NCBI RefSeq assembly: GCF_008932115.1
Contig: NZ_CP044543.1
Location: 5,462,501-5,526,500, forward strand
Direction of reading: 5' to 3'
DNA length: 64,000 bases
DNA from: Bradyrhizobium betae
GTDB lineage: Bacteria > Pseudomonadota > Alphaproteobacteria > Rhizobiales > Xanthobacteraceae
The translations under genes were made by a program, and so were the position numbers. The notes under the pieces are model-generated. The model was not told the DNA's origin and did no database searches. It saw only the letters and a program-made list of their open reading frames with translations. Below, in pieces: positions 51,843 to 60,540 of this stretch (position 1 is the stretch's first letter; every line of letters begins with the position of its first letter).

Positions 51843-52997
51843 ATGGCGGACGATGGCATCATTGCGACGGATGAGGCGGCGGACGTCGTCGCACGCCTGA
51901 AGCGCCGCATGATCGACGAGGCGCTGCCGCTGTGGTCGACCGTCGGCTGGAACCGGGACGCGGGCGGCTTCGTCGACCGGCTGCACCGCGACGGCACGGC
52001 TGACATGGCCGCGCCACGGCGCGTGCTCGTGCAGGCGCGGCAAATCTACTGTTACGCCAAGGCGGCGCAGATGGGCTGGTACCCGGAGGGGCGCGGCATC
52101 GCGCTGAAGGGGCTGGAGCATCTGCTGGCAAGAGCGAAGGCGCCCGACGGCCGGCCCGGTTATGTGCACGAGCTGACGCCGGATGGTGCGGTCCTGGACG
52201 GTCGGCGCGATGCCTATGACCACGCCTTCATCCTGTTTGCGCTCGCGACGGTCTATACGCTCGACAAGGATGCGCAGGTTCGCGCCGAGATCGACGCGCT
52301 GCTCGCCTTCCTCGACGGCCATCTGCGTTCGCCGCATGGCGGCGTCCACGAAGGCCTGCCGGTGTCGCTGCCGCGCCGTCAGAACCCGCACATGCATCTG
52401 TTCGAGGCGATGATCGCGTGTTTCGACGCAACCCACGATTTTTCGTTCCAGAACCGTGCCGGCGAGTTCTTCGCGCTGTTTCTCGCCAATCTCTACGACA
52501 AGCAGAAGCGCATCCTGACGGAGTATTTCGAGGAGGACTGGTCCAAGATCGAGCCGGTCAGCGTCGAGCCCGGCCATCAGGCCGAATGGGTCTGGCTTCT
52601 GAAGGGGTTTGAACGCATCACGGGTTGCCCGACCGGGCAGCGGCGCGCCGAGCTGCTGGCGACCGCATTGCGCTATCGCGACGAGGCGACCGGCTGCCTC
52701 GTCGACGAGGGCGATGCTGCCGGCAACATCCGCCGCAGCACGCGCCGGCTGTGGCCGCAGACCGAGATGGCGAAGGCGTGGATCGCGCAGGCCGAATCCG
52801 GCGAGGCGGGAGCGGCGGACGAGGCGCGCGCGGCCCTGGTGCGGCTCGAACGGCATTATCTCAGCCATCCCGTGCGGGGCGGCTGGTACGACCAGTTCGA
52901 TCGCGACGGCAACTCGCTGGTCGACACCATTCCTGCGTCGTCGTTCTATCATGTTCTCTGTGCAGTCACGGAAGCGGAGCAGGTGCTTGAGAATTAA
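51843..52997 (+). CDS. AGE-family sugar isomerase/epimerase
   Basis: A 384-residue (alpha/alpha)6-barrel protein of the N-acylglucosamine 2-epimerase family. RMIDEALPLWSTVGWNRDAGGFVDRL, VLVQARQIYCYAKAAQMGW, AYDHAFILFALATVYTL, then NPHMHLFEAMIACF and EPGHQAEWVWLLKGFERI carry the active-site histidines and arginine typical of the family. Members interconvert free sugars or mannose/fructose, often near GDP-mannose genes. ATG 51843 is preferred to the open extension to 51507. Its stop overlaps the convergent LivF-type gene by four bases. The substrate is unresolved. Confidence 0.85.
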   Translation: MADDGIIATDEAADVVARLKRRMIDEALPLWSTVGWNRDAGGFVDRLHRDGTADMAAPRRVLVQARQIYCYAKAAQMGWYPEGRGIALKGLEHLLARAKAPDGRPGYVHELTPDGAVLDGRRDAYDHAFILFALATVYTLDKDAQVRAEIDALLAFLDGHLRSPHGGVHEGLPVSLPRRQNPHMHLFEAMIACFDATHDFSFQNRAGEFFALFLANLYDKQKRILTEYFEEDWSKIEPVSVEPGHQAEWVWLLKGFERITGCPTGQRRAELLATALRYRDEATGCLVDEGDAAGNIRRSTRRLWPQTEMAKAWIAQAESGEAGAADEARAALVRLERHYLSHPVRGGWYDQFDRDGNSLVDTIPASSFYHVLCAVTEAEQVLEN

Positions 52998-53833
52998 AGC
53001 CAGCGCTTGCGCCGCTTGAAGCTCTTGAGGTTCTTGAAGCTCTTGCGCTGGTCGCCGGCGCCGCCGAGGTAGAATTCCTTGACGTCCTCGTTGTCGCGGA
53101 GTTCGTCCGCGGTGCCGTCGAGCACGACCTTGCCCTGCTCCATGATGTAGCCGTGGCGCGCCACCGACAGTGCGGCGCGCGCGTTCTGCTCGACCAGCAG
53201 GATGGTGACGCCGAGGTCACGGTTGATCTTCTGGATGATCGAGAACACCTCTTTCACAAGCAGCGGCGACAGGCCCATCGACGGCTCATCCATCAGGATC
53301 ATCTTCGGCCGCGCCATCAGCGCACGGCCGATCGCGAGCATCTGCTGCTCGCCGCCGGAGAGATAACCGGCAAGGCCGGTGCGCTCCTTCAGACGCGGGA
53401 AATAGGTGAAGACCATGTCGAGATCGGCATCGACCTCGCGGTCCCTGCGGGTGAAGGCGCCGAGCTTGAGGTTCTCCAGCGACGTCATGTCGGAGACGAT
53501 GCGCCGACCCTCCATCACCTGGAAGATGCCGCGGCGGACGATCTTGTCGGGATCGATGCCGTTGATGCGTTCGCCCTCGAACAGGATCTCGCCGCGCGTG
53601 ACCTCGCCGTCTTCGGTCTTGAGTAGCCCCGAGATCGCCTTCAGTGTCGTCGATTTGCCGGCACCGTTGGCGCCGAGCAGCGCCACGATCGCGCCCTTGG
53701 GCACGTCGAGGCTGAGCCCGCGCAGCACCAGGATGACGTCGTCATAGACGACCTCGATGTTGCGCACGGCGAGGAGAGGCGGCGCCGGGACGGCGGTGGG
53801 GGAGGGACGGGCTGCTTCGGCGGTCTCGGTCAT
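52994..53833 (-). CDS. Branched-chain amino acid-type ABC transporter ATP-binding protein (LivF-like)
   Basis: A 279-residue ATPase of the HAAT family. Walker A is GANGAGKST, the signature is LSGGEQQMLAIGRALM, and Walker B is MILMDEPSMGLSP; LVEQNARAALSVARHGYIMEQGKVVLDGTADEL is the LivF-type C-terminus. It is the last gene of the liv-type operon, separated from the binding-protein gene by a REP-like repeat. The N-terminal extension of about 20 residues (TETAEAARPSPTAVPAP) is longer than in amino acid systems. Confidence 0.92.
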   Translation of the reverse strand: MTETAEAARPSPTAVPAPPLLAVRNIEVVYDDVILVLRGLSLDVPKGAIVALLGANGAGKSTTLKAISGLLKTEDGEVTRGEILFEGERINGIDPDKIVRRGIFQVMEGRRIVSDMTSLENLKLGAFTRRDREVDADLDMVFTYFPRLKERTGLAGYLSGGEQQMLAIGRALMARPKMILMDEPSMGLSPLLVKEVFSIIQKINRDLGVTILLVEQNARAALSVARHGYIMEQGKVVLDGTADELRDNEDVKEFYLGGAGDQRKSFKNLKSFKRRKRWL

Positions 53834-53849
53834 GCTTCATTACTCCGCT

Positions 53850-53952
53850 GTCGTCGCCCGGCTTGACCGGGCGACCCAGTATTCCAGAGACGCCGGAGGT
53901 TCACGGAGAAGCCGCGGCGTACTGGATCCCCCGCCTTCGCGGGGGATGACAG
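53850..53952. repeat. Dispersed palindromic (REP-like) repeat, copy B
   Basis: About 103 bases between the liv-type binding-protein and LivF genes. The left hairpin is GTCGCCCGG...CCGGGCGAC and the right hairpin CCCCCGCCTTCGCGGGGG. Segments ACCCAGTATTCCAGAGACGCC, GGCGTACTGGATC and GGGGATGACAG match copy A at 4296-4393. Like copy A it lies between genes of one transporter operon, where it may affect mRNA stability between the binding protein and the ATPase. Confidence 0.75.
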
Positions 53953-53975
53953 TGTGGGTGTGGTGAGAACCGGGC

Positions 53976-55259
53976 TCACCAGCCCAGCAGTTCCGGCTTG
54001 CGCGGCAGCTCGACGGTCTTGACCTTCTCGAGCTTGATCGTGCCCTTGGCCATGAGGTCGTTGAGGTCGCCGTCGGTCGCACCTGATATCTTGGTGCGAT
54101 AGAGGTCGACCTTCAGTGTGCCGCGGTGGTCCTTGTCGGTCCAGGTCGAGGGATTGCAGACGCCTTCCATGCCGGCCGGGACCCAATCCTTCTTCTGGTA
54201 GAATCCCTTGCGGACGTTCTCGCCGGTGGCGCCCCCGTTCTTGGCGGCCCAGTCGATCGCTTCCTTCATGTAGAGTGCCGAGCAGACGGCGGCGATGTAG
54301 TGCACCGGGCGATAGACCTTGCCGGTGGGGTCGGACATCTTGGAGATTTCCATCACCGTCTTCATGCCGGGCGCGTCGCCGCCCCAGCTCACCGCCGTGC
54401 GCAGCGGGAAGATCACGCCATTGGCTGCATCGCCGGCCGTCTTGGCGGCGTTCTCGTCCATGCCCCAGACGTTGCCGAGGAACTGCACCTCGGCGCCGGC
54501 GGTCTTGCAGGCCTTCATCACGGAGATGTTGGATGCGGCGGTGTTGCCGAGATAGGCGTAGTTGGCGCCTGAGGATTTCAGGCTCAGGCACTGCGCGCTG
54601 TAGTCACCCGGCGCGAGCGCAAACACCAGCGGCGGCAACACCTCGAAGCCGAGCTCCTGCGCCATCGCTTCGCCGGCAGCCTTCGGCGCGTTGGGATAGG
54701 GATGGTTGGCGCCCATGTGGACGAATTTCGGCTTGCCGGACTTGCCCTTGGCCTTCCAGTCCTCGGCCGCCCAGATCAGCATCGCGCGCAGCGAGTCCGA
54801 ATAGCTCGGGCCGTAGAAGAAATTATAGGGCGCGGGTTTGGCTTTGCCGCTGATGCCTTCCGGATCGGTCAGCGCGGCGGCATAGGAGCCGGACATGTCG
54901 GGAATCTTGTCCTGGGCGAGGAAGCCGGTCAGCGCCTCGGTATCCGCCGTGCCCCAGCCCATGATCGCCGCGACCTTGCTGTCGGGCGCCGACCATTTCT
55001 TGTAAAGCGCGATGGCCTTGGGAACCTGGTAGCCGTAGTCGTTGGTGTCGACATTGAGCTGCTTGCCGCCGACGCCGCCGTTCTTGTTGACCCAGGCAAA
55101 GGTGTCGGCGACGGCCTGGCCGTAGGGAGTGCCGACGTCGGAGGTGCCACCGGAGCGATCCTCCAGATGACCGAGTGCGATCTGCGCCTGCGCGCTGGCC
55201 GAAAAGGCGGCGATCGAGAGCGCGAGCGACGCCGTGCTCAAAAGAGATTTCATTTTCAT
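53976..55259 (-). CDS. ABC transporter substrate-binding protein (HAAT/LivK-like)
   Basis: A 427-residue periplasmic binding protein. The signal peptide MKMKSLLSTASLALSIAAFSASAQA is followed by QIALGHLEDRSGGTSDVGTPYGQAVADTFAWVNKNGGVGGKQL, the usual HAAT opening, and by KVAAIMGWGTADTEALTGFLAQDKIPDMSGSYAAALTD. Length and motif order fit the type I periplasmic binding fold. Its permeases (55303, 56380) and ATPases (52994, 59719) flank it on the same strand. The ligand could be an aromatic or other organic acid, because two acyl-CoA ligases are nearby. Confidence 0.9.
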   Translation of the reverse strand: MKMKSLLSTASLALSIAAFSASAQAQIALGHLEDRSGGTSDVGTPYGQAVADTFAWVNKNGGVGGKQLNVDTNDYGYQVPKAIALYKKWSAPDSKVAAIMGWGTADTEALTGFLAQDKIPDMSGSYAAALTDPEGISGKAKPAPYNFFYGPSYSDSLRAMLIWAAEDWKAKGKSGKPKFVHMGANHPYPNAPKAAGEAMAQELGFEVLPPLVFALAPGDYSAQCLSLKSSGANYAYLGNTAASNISVMKACKTAGAEVQFLGNVWGMDENAAKTAGDAANGVIFPLRTAVSWGGDAPGMKTVMEISKMSDPTGKVYRPVHYIAAVCSALYMKEAIDWAAKNGGATGENVRKGFYQKKDWVPAGMEGVCNPSTWTDKDHRGTLKVDLYRTKISGATDGDLNDLMAKGTIKLEKVKTVELPRKPELLGW

Positions 55260-55302
55260 GGTCGTTCCTCCTGTTTTTTTGTTGAAGTGAAGCAGCCCGC
55301 GC

Positions 55303-56376
55303 TCAATGCGAGAACGGGTAGAGTTTCCAGTAGGTCTTGATCTGTCGCCAGCGATGCGCGAGCCCGTCGGGCTCGAACATCAGGAATGCGATGATGATCA
55401 CCCCGATCGCAATCTCGCGCAGGAAGGTGAGGTTGTTGTTGAGCCCGAGCGCCTTGTCGATCGCGCCGCCCTTCAGATAAGCGCTGAGAAGCTCCATCGA
55501 CTCGGGCAACAGCACGACGAACGCGGTGCCCATCAGCGTGCCCATGATCGAGCCCGTGCCGCCGATGATGATCATGGCGAGGAACAGGATCGACCGCTCG
55601 ATGCCGAAACCCTCCTGCGACACCACGAGCTGGTAGTGCGCGTAGAGTGCACCGGCGATGCCGGCAAAGAAGGCGGCCAAACCGAACGACAACGTGCGGT
55701 ACTTGGTGAGGTTGATGCCCATGATCTCGGCGGAGAGATAGTGGTCGCGGATCGCCACCAGCGCGCGGCCGTCGCGGGTGCGCATCAGATTGGTGACGAG
55801 GATGTAGCTCGCGACCACATAGGCCAAGACAACGTAGAAATACTGGCGGTCGCCTCGCAGCACGTAGCCGAAGATCGAGAACGGATTGGCGCTGGCCGGC
55901 ACCGAGCCGCCGGTGAACCACTCGGCGCGGGAGAAGAAGTCGAGCAGGATGTATTGCGCGGCGAGCGTGGCGATGACGAGATACAGCCCCTTCAGCCGCG
56001 CCGCCGGAATGCCGAAGATCAGCCCGACGAACGCGGTCACCATGCCGGCGAGCGGAATCGCGAAGAACACCGGGATCTGCGTCTTGTTGGAGATGTAGGC
56101 CGAGGTAAAGGCGCCGAGCAGGAAGAAGGCGGCATGCCCGATCGAGATCTGGCCGGTGAAGCCGACCAGGATGTTCAGCCCGAGCGCAGCGATCGAGAAG
56201 ATGCCGATCTGGATCAGGATGCTGAGCCAGTAGCCGCCGAGGAGTTGCGGCACGAGGCACAGCGCCAACACGCCGGCGATCGCGAAATTGCGGCTGGTCG
56301 TGGTCGGGAAGATCGTGGTGTCGGCCGCATAAGAGGTGCGGAAATCACCAGCAGGGATGAGAGCAGGGCCGGCCAT
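55303..56376 (-). CDS. ABC transporter permease (LivM-like)
   Basis: A 357-residue inner-membrane permease of the HAAT family. LNILVGFTGQISIGHAAFFLLGAFTSAYIS is the family signature, with FGIPAARLKGLYLVIATLAAQYILLDFF and NLTKYRTLSFGLAAFFAGIAGALYAHYQ following; about nine membrane helices are expected. It lies between the LivH-like gene (3 bases upstream) and the binding protein, all on the minus strand. It forms the translocation channel with the LivH-like protein. Confidence 0.92.
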   Translation of the reverse strand: MAGPALIPAGDFRTSYAADTTIFPTTTSRNFAIAGVLALCLVPQLLGGYWLSILIQIGIFSIAALGLNILVGFTGQISIGHAAFFLLGAFTSAYISNKTQIPVFFAIPLAGMVTAFVGLIFGIPAARLKGLYLVIATLAAQYILLDFFSRAEWFTGGSVPASANPFSIFGYVLRGDRQYFYVVLAYVVASYILVTNLMRTRDGRALVAIRDHYLSAEIMGINLTKYRTLSFGLAAFFAGIAGALYAHYQLVVSQEGFGIERSILFLAMIIIGGTGSIMGTLMGTAFVVLLPESMELLSAYLKGGAIDKALGLNNNLTFLREIAIGVIIIAFLMFEPDGLAHRWRQIKTYWKLYPFSH

Positions 56377-56379
56377 GGA

Positions 56380-57273
56380 TCAGATCCGCTCGATGTCGTG
56401 GGTGCCGAACAGGCCGTAGGGCTTGATCATCAGCACGATGATGAGGACGTAGAACGGCGCGATCTCGTAGAGATTGCCCCAGTGCAGATACTCGCTGTCG
56501 ACATATTGCGCGATGTTTTCCAGGAGCCCGATGATGATGCCGCCGAGCACGGCGCCGCCGACGGAGTCGAGCCCGCCGAGGATCGCCGCCGGAAACACCT
56601 TGATGCCGTAGGCGGCAAGGCCCGAGGACACGCCGTTGACGACCGCAACCACGACACCTGCGACCGCCGACACCGTCGCGGAGATCGCCCAGGCCATCGC
56701 GAACACGCTCTTCACGGAAATGCCGAGCGATTGCGCCACCTGCTGGTTGAACGCGGTGGCGCGCATCGCAAGGCCGTACTTCGAAGCCCGGAAGAACCAG
56801 GCCATGCCGATCATCATCGCGACCGAGACCACGAGGCTCATGACATAGACGGTCTGGATCTGGAGCCCGAACAGGCTGACCGACTGGCTCTCGAACACGC
56901 GAGGGAACGGCTGCGGGTTGACGCCGAACATCCATTTCAACGTTGCCTGCAGCACGGTCGAGAGGCCGATCGTCACCATGATCACCGAAATGATCGGCTC
57001 GCCGATCATCGGCCGCAGGATCAGCACCTGGATCGCGATGCCGAACACGAACATGAACACCAGCGTCATCGGCATGCCGATCCAGAACGGCACCTGATAT
57101 TTGGCGAGCAGCGCCCAGCACACCCAGGCGCCGACCAGCAGCAACTCACCTTGCGCGAAATTGACGACCTGCGTCGCCTTGTAGATCAGCACGAACGACA
57201 TCGCGACCACGCCATAGAGCGTGCCGACGACGAGGCCGTTGACCAGGAGCTGGATGAGGAAGGCGGTGTTCAT
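56380..57273 (-). CDS. ABC transporter permease (LivH-like)
   Basis: A 297-residue permease. FLIQLLVNGLVVGTLYGVVAMSFVLIYKATQVVNFAQGELLLVGAWV is the typical LivH start, and AFNQQVAQSLGISVKSVFAMAWAISATVSAVAGVV and ILGGLDSVGGAVLGGIIIGLLENIAQYV are later hallmarks. ATG 57273 is preferred; the open frame to 57408 runs through a palindromic element and the DUF559 gene on the other strand. It directly precedes the LivM-like gene. The operon upstream is interrupted by the DUF559 gene in the opposite orientation. Confidence 0.92.
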   Translation of the reverse strand: MNTAFLIQLLVNGLVVGTLYGVVAMSFVLIYKATQVVNFAQGELLLVGAWVCWALLAKYQVPFWIGMPMTLVFMFVFGIAIQVLILRPMIGEPIISVIMVTIGLSTVLQATLKWMFGVNPQPFPRVFESQSVSLFGLQIQTVYVMSLVVSVAMMIGMAWFFRASKYGLAMRATAFNQQVAQSLGISVKSVFAMAWAISATVSAVAGVVVAVVNGVSSGLAAYGIKVFPAAILGGLDSVGGAVLGGIIIGLLENIAQYVDSEYLHWGNLYEIAPFYVLIIVLMIKPYGLFGTHDIERI

Positions 57274-57290
57274 GTATGGTGGACCTTTCG

Positions 57291-57346
57291 CCTCTCCCCG
57301 CGCGCGGGCAGAGGCCGACGCGCAAAGCGCGGCGGGTGAGGGGGAG
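57291..57346. repeat. Left palindromic flank of the DUF559 gene
   Basis: CCTCTCCCCGCG-CGCGGGCAGAGG (57291-57314) is an imperfect palindrome with 11 of 12 pairs. GGGTGAGGGGGA at 57334-57345 is followed by the DUF559 start 9 bases later and is the exact inverse of TCCCCCTCACCC at 57698-57709 on the other side of the gene. Confidence 0.7.
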
Positions 57347-57353
57347 CTTCCGC

Positions 57354-57719
57354 ATGCGAGGTGCTGATGAGGGCAAGACGGAGCGCGCCAGGCATTTGCG
57401 TGCCGCATTGACTGATGCAGAGGGGACGCTCTGGTATCGCCTCCGCGCTCGCAGGCTGAACGGTCACAAATTCGTCCGGCAGGAGCCGATCGGACCCTAC
57501 ACCGTCGATTTCATTTGCCGCGAAGCGCGCCTGATCATCGAGGTCGATGGCGGGCAGCATGCCGATAGTGCGAGCGATGCCGTGCGCGACAGATGGCTGA
57601 CCGACTGCAACTATCGGATGCTGCGGTTCTGGAACAATGACGTATCGCGCAATCTGGCTGGCGTCCTCGAGATCATTGTCACCGCGCTCGCGGAGAGTCC
57701 CCCTCACCCGGATCGCTGA
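57354..57719 (+). CDS. DUF559 endonuclease-like protein (Vsr/PD-(D/E)XK fold)
   Basis: A 121-residue DUF559-family protein related to very-short-patch-repair nucleases. The chain ARHLRAALTDAEGTLWYRLRARRLNGHKFVRQEPIGPYTVDFICREARLIIEVDGGQHADS contains the candidate catalytic D...EVDGGQH core, and RMLRFWNNDVSRNLAGVLEII completes the domain. ATG 57354 follows GAGGGGGA. It is antisense to the flanking liv-type operon and lies exactly between inverted repeats. The orientation and repeat bracket suggest an inserted element rather than an operon member. No recognised mobility gene accompanies it. Confidence 0.85.
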   Translation: MRGADEGKTERARHLRAALTDAEGTLWYRLRARRLNGHKFVRQEPIGPYTVDFICREARLIIEVDGGQHADSASDAVRDRWLTDCNYRMLRFWNNDVSRNLAGVLEIIVTALAESPPHPDR

Positions 57720-57754
57720 CGCGCTCCGGCCTCTCCCCGTAGGCGGGGAGAGGC
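57698..57754. repeat. Right palindromic flank of the DUF559 gene
   Basis: TCCCCCTCACCC (57698-57709) overlaps the 3' end of the DUF559 gene and matches the left flank inverted. GCCTCTCCCCG (57729-57739) and CGGGGAGAGGC (57744-57754) form a perfect 11-base stem with a 4-base loop. The left side has the related palindrome CCTCTCCCCGCG...CAGAGG. Confidence 0.72.
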
Positions 57755-57790
57755 GAAGAGCAGCAGCGTTGCTCGGCGCGGTCACCTGTC

Positions 57791-59722
57791 TCACTCCGCA
57801 GCCTCCGCCATGTGCCCATGACCGCCCAGATCCACCACCCGTAGCGTCGTCCGTACGCGCTGCGTGGTGCCGTCCTGGAAGCGGATCACGGTGTCGACGG
57901 GGATGTCGGCATCGCCGCGGTAGATTGCGTCGATGATGCCTTCGTATTTTTCGTTGATGACGCTGCGGCGCACCTTTCGGGTGCGGGTGAGCTCGCCGTC
58001 GTCGGCGTCGAGCTCCTTGTAGAGCAAGAGGAAGCGCGAGATGCGCTGCGCCGGCGGCAGCGTCGCGTTGACGGTCTCGACCTCCTTCTTGAGCAGGGCG
58101 TAGACCTCGGGCCGCGAGGCGAGGTCGCTGTAGGTGGTGAAGGAGAGGCGGTTCTTCTCCGCCCATTTCGAGATGATGGAGTAGCGGATGCAGATCATCG
58201 CCGCGAGCGCGTCGCGACCGGCGCCCAGCACCACGGCCTCCGCGATGTAGGGCGAGAACTTCAGCTTGTTCTCGATGAACTGCGGCGAGAAGCGCTCGCC
58301 GCGCGAGGTCTCTGCGAGGTCCTTGATGCGGTCGATGACGACGAGCTGGCGGTTGGCGTTGAAATAGCCGGCATCGCCCGACAGCATCCAGCCGTCCTTG
58401 ATGTCGGCGACACTGGCCTCGGGGTTCTTGTAGTAGCCGAGGAACATGTTGGGATGCCGCACCACGATCTCGCCGACGCCGTGGACGTCGGCATTGTCGA
58501 TGCGGATCTGGACGCTGTCGGCCATCGGCACGCCCGTGGTGTCAGGATCGACCTTGCCCTCGGGATGCAGCGTGTAGGCGCCCAACAGCTCGGTCTGGCC
58601 GTAGAGCGTGCGCAGCGGCACGCCCATGGCCTGGAAGAACTTGAACGTTTCAGGCCCGAGCGCCGCGCCGCCGGTCGCGGCCGAGCGCAGGCGGGTGAAG
58701 CCGAGGCGGTCCCGCAGCGCACGGAACAGGATGGTGTCGGCAAATCCCGAACGCTTGCCTTCTGCGAGCGCGGCAAGGCCCGCCTTCATGCCGATGTCGA
58801 ACAGCCGCTGCTTGAAGGGCGTTGCGTCCATCACTTTGGCGCGGACGTCGGCGGCGATCGATTCCCAGACGCGCGGTGCAAACAGCACGAATGTCGGCGC
58901 GATCTCGCGCAGATCGTTCATCATCGTCTCGGGCTCTTCGACGAAGTTGATCTTCATCCGGCAAAGCAGACCTTTGCCGAGCACATAGACCTGCTCCATG
59001 ATCCAGGGCAGCGGCAGCACCGAGACGTATTCGTCGTCCGGCCCCTTCGGATCGAAGGCGAGATAGGTCGCGCAATGGCCGAGCACGCGGCCGGCGGCGA
59101 GCATCGCCAGTTTCGGATGCGAGGTGGTGCCCGACGTGGTGCAGAGGATCGCGACGTCCTCGCCCTTGGTGGTATCCACGAGCTTGTCGTAGAGCTCCGG
59201 TTCGCGCGCGGCCCGCGTACGCCCGAGCTCGGCGAATTTCTCTGCCGACATCAGCCTGGGATCGTCATATTTCCGCATGCCGCGCGGGTCGGAATAGATG
59301 ATGTGCTTCAGATCAGGCGCACGTTCGGCCAGCACGAGCAGCTTGTCGACCTGCTCCTCGTCCTCGGCGAAGACGAGCTGGGCTTCGCCATAGTTGAGCA
59401 GGTACGACGCCTCCTCGTCGAGCACGTCGCGGTAGAGCCCGAGGCTCAAGCCGCCGATCGCATGGGTGGCGATTTCCGCAGCGACCCAGTCTGGCCGGTT
59501 GTCGCCGATGATGCCGATGACATCCCCGCGCCCCAGGCCCAGTTCGATGAGGCCGAGCGCGAAGTCGCGCACGCGGGTGTTGTAGTCATTCCAGGTGAAG
59601 ACGCGCCACAGTCCGAGATCCTTTTCGCGCAATGCGATCTCGCTGCCGTGCTCCCTGGCATTGAGCCGGAGCATCTTCGGATAGGTGTCGGCCTGCGCGA
59701 CGCGGCCCGCGTAATCCATCAT
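57791..59722 (-). CDS. Long-chain acyl-CoA synthetase-like AMP-forming ligase
   Basis: A 643-residue adenylate-forming acyl-CoA synthetase. ILCTTSGTTSHPKLAMLAAG is the phosphate-binding P-loop, YGQTELLGAYTLHPEGKVDPDTTGVPM the adenine/acyl pocket, and GYYKNPEASVADIKDGWMLSGDAGYFNANRQLVVIDRIKDL the core hinge with catalytic D and K. It lies in the liv-type operon, overlapping the LivG-type gene by ATGA at 59719-59722. This position suggests that the transported substrate is an acid that is activated on entry. Aliphatic or aromatic preference is not visible. Confidence 0.92.
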   Translation of the reverse strand: MMDYAGRVAQADTYPKMLRLNAREHGSEIALREKDLGLWRVFTWNDYNTRVRDFALGLIELGLGRGDVIGIIGDNRPDWVAAEIATHAIGGLSLGLYRDVLDEEASYLLNYGEAQLVFAEDEEQVDKLLVLAERAPDLKHIIYSDPRGMRKYDDPRLMSAEKFAELGRTRAAREPELYDKLVDTTKGEDVAILCTTSGTTSHPKLAMLAAGRVLGHCATYLAFDPKGPDDEYVSVLPLPWIMEQVYVLGKGLLCRMKINFVEEPETMMNDLREIAPTFVLFAPRVWESIAADVRAKVMDATPFKQRLFDIGMKAGLAALAEGKRSGFADTILFRALRDRLGFTRLRSAATGGAALGPETFKFFQAMGVPLRTLYGQTELLGAYTLHPEGKVDPDTTGVPMADSVQIRIDNADVHGVGEIVVRHPNMFLGYYKNPEASVADIKDGWMLSGDAGYFNANRQLVVIDRIKDLAETSRGERFSPQFIENKLKFSPYIAEAVVLGAGRDALAAMICIRYSIISKWAEKNRLSFTTYSDLASRPEVYALLKKEVETVNATLPPAQRISRFLLLYKELDADDGELTRTRKVRRSVINEKYEGIIDAIYRGDADIPVDTVIRFQDGTTQRVRTTLRVVDLGGHGHMAEAAE

Positions 59723-60540
59723 GCCGCGCTCTCCTGCGCCGGCGGGGCATCGTCGGGATCGACCAGCACCTCGTCCTCTTCGCCGAGATAGGCGCGCCTG
59801 ACGTGCGGATCGGCGAGCACCGCGGCCGGATCGCCTTCGGCGATCTTGCGGCCGAAATCCAGCACCATGACGCGGTGGGATATGTCCATCACCACGCCCA
59901 TGTCATGTTCGATCATCACCACCGTCATCCCGAACTCCTCGTTGAGGTCGACGATGTAGCGGGCCATGTCCTCCTTCTCCTCGAAGTTCATGCCGGCCAT
60001 CGGCTCGTCGAGCAGGATGAGGCGCGGCTCCAGCGCCATGGCGCGGGCGAGCTCCACGCGCTTGCGCAGGCCGTAGGAGAGGGTGCCGGCGGGGGCTTTA
60101 CGCACCGACTGGAGGTCGAGGAAGTCGATGATCTCCTCGACCTTGCGGCGGTGCGCGAGCTCTTCCTTGCGCGCGCCGGTGAGCCAATACAGCGAGCCGG
60201 TGAGGAAATTGTTCTTCAGGAGGTGATGGCGGCCGACCATGATGTTGTCGAGCACGCTCATGTGGTGGAACAGCGCCAGGTTCTGGAAGGTGCGGCCGAT
60301 GCCGAGCGAGGCGCGGGCGTTCGGCGTCAGGCCGGTGATGTCGCGATCCGCGTAGAACAGCTGGCCTTCGGTCGGCTTGTAGCGACCGGAAATACAGTTC
60401 ACGATCGAGGTCTTGCCGGCCCCGTTGGGACCGATGATCGAGAACAGCTCGCCGTCCCTGATGGCGAAGCTGACATCGGTCAGCGCCCGGACGCCGCCGA
60501 ATCGCAAGGACACGCCGCGCACTTCAAGACTGGTAGCCAC
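59719..60540 (-). CDS. Branched-chain amino acid-type ABC transporter ATP-binding protein (LivG-like)
   Basis: A 273-residue HAAT ATPase. Walker A is GPNGAGKTS, the LivG insert RTFQNLALFHHMSVLDNIMVGRHHLLKNNF follows, the signature is LSYGLRKRVELARAM, and Walker B is LILLDEPMAGMNFEEKEDM. The start is GTG 60540 (VATSLEVRGVSLRFGG) with GGGAGG about 10 bases upstream; TTG 60543 is also possible. The open frame to 60696 is not family-like. It is the first gene of the operon that runs through the acyl-CoA synthetase and the two permeases. Confidence 0.92.
   Translation of the reverse strand: MATSLEVRGVSLRFGGVRALTDVSFAIRDGELFSIIGPNGAGKTSIVNCISGRYKPTEGQLFYADRDITGLTPNARASLGIGRTFQNLALFHHMSVLDNIMVGRHHLLKNNFLTGSLYWLTGARKEELAHRRKVEEIIDFLDLQSVRKAPAGTLSYGLRKRVELARAMALEPRLILLDEPMAGMNFEEKEDMARYIVDLNEEFGMTVVMIEHDMGVVMDISHRVMVLDFGRKIAEGDPAAVLADPHVRRAYLGEEDEVLVDPDDAPPAQESAA

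Noticed and set aside
55306..57339. Plus-strand open frame of 677 residues across the liv permease genes
   Set aside because: It is dominated by His, Arg, Asp and Glu (typical antisense composition) and spans two convincing minus-strand permease genes.
57291..57754. Insertion sequence or transposon
   Set aside because: There are inverted palindromes, but no transposase and I could not identify target-site duplications, so I report it only as a bracketed DUF559 unit.
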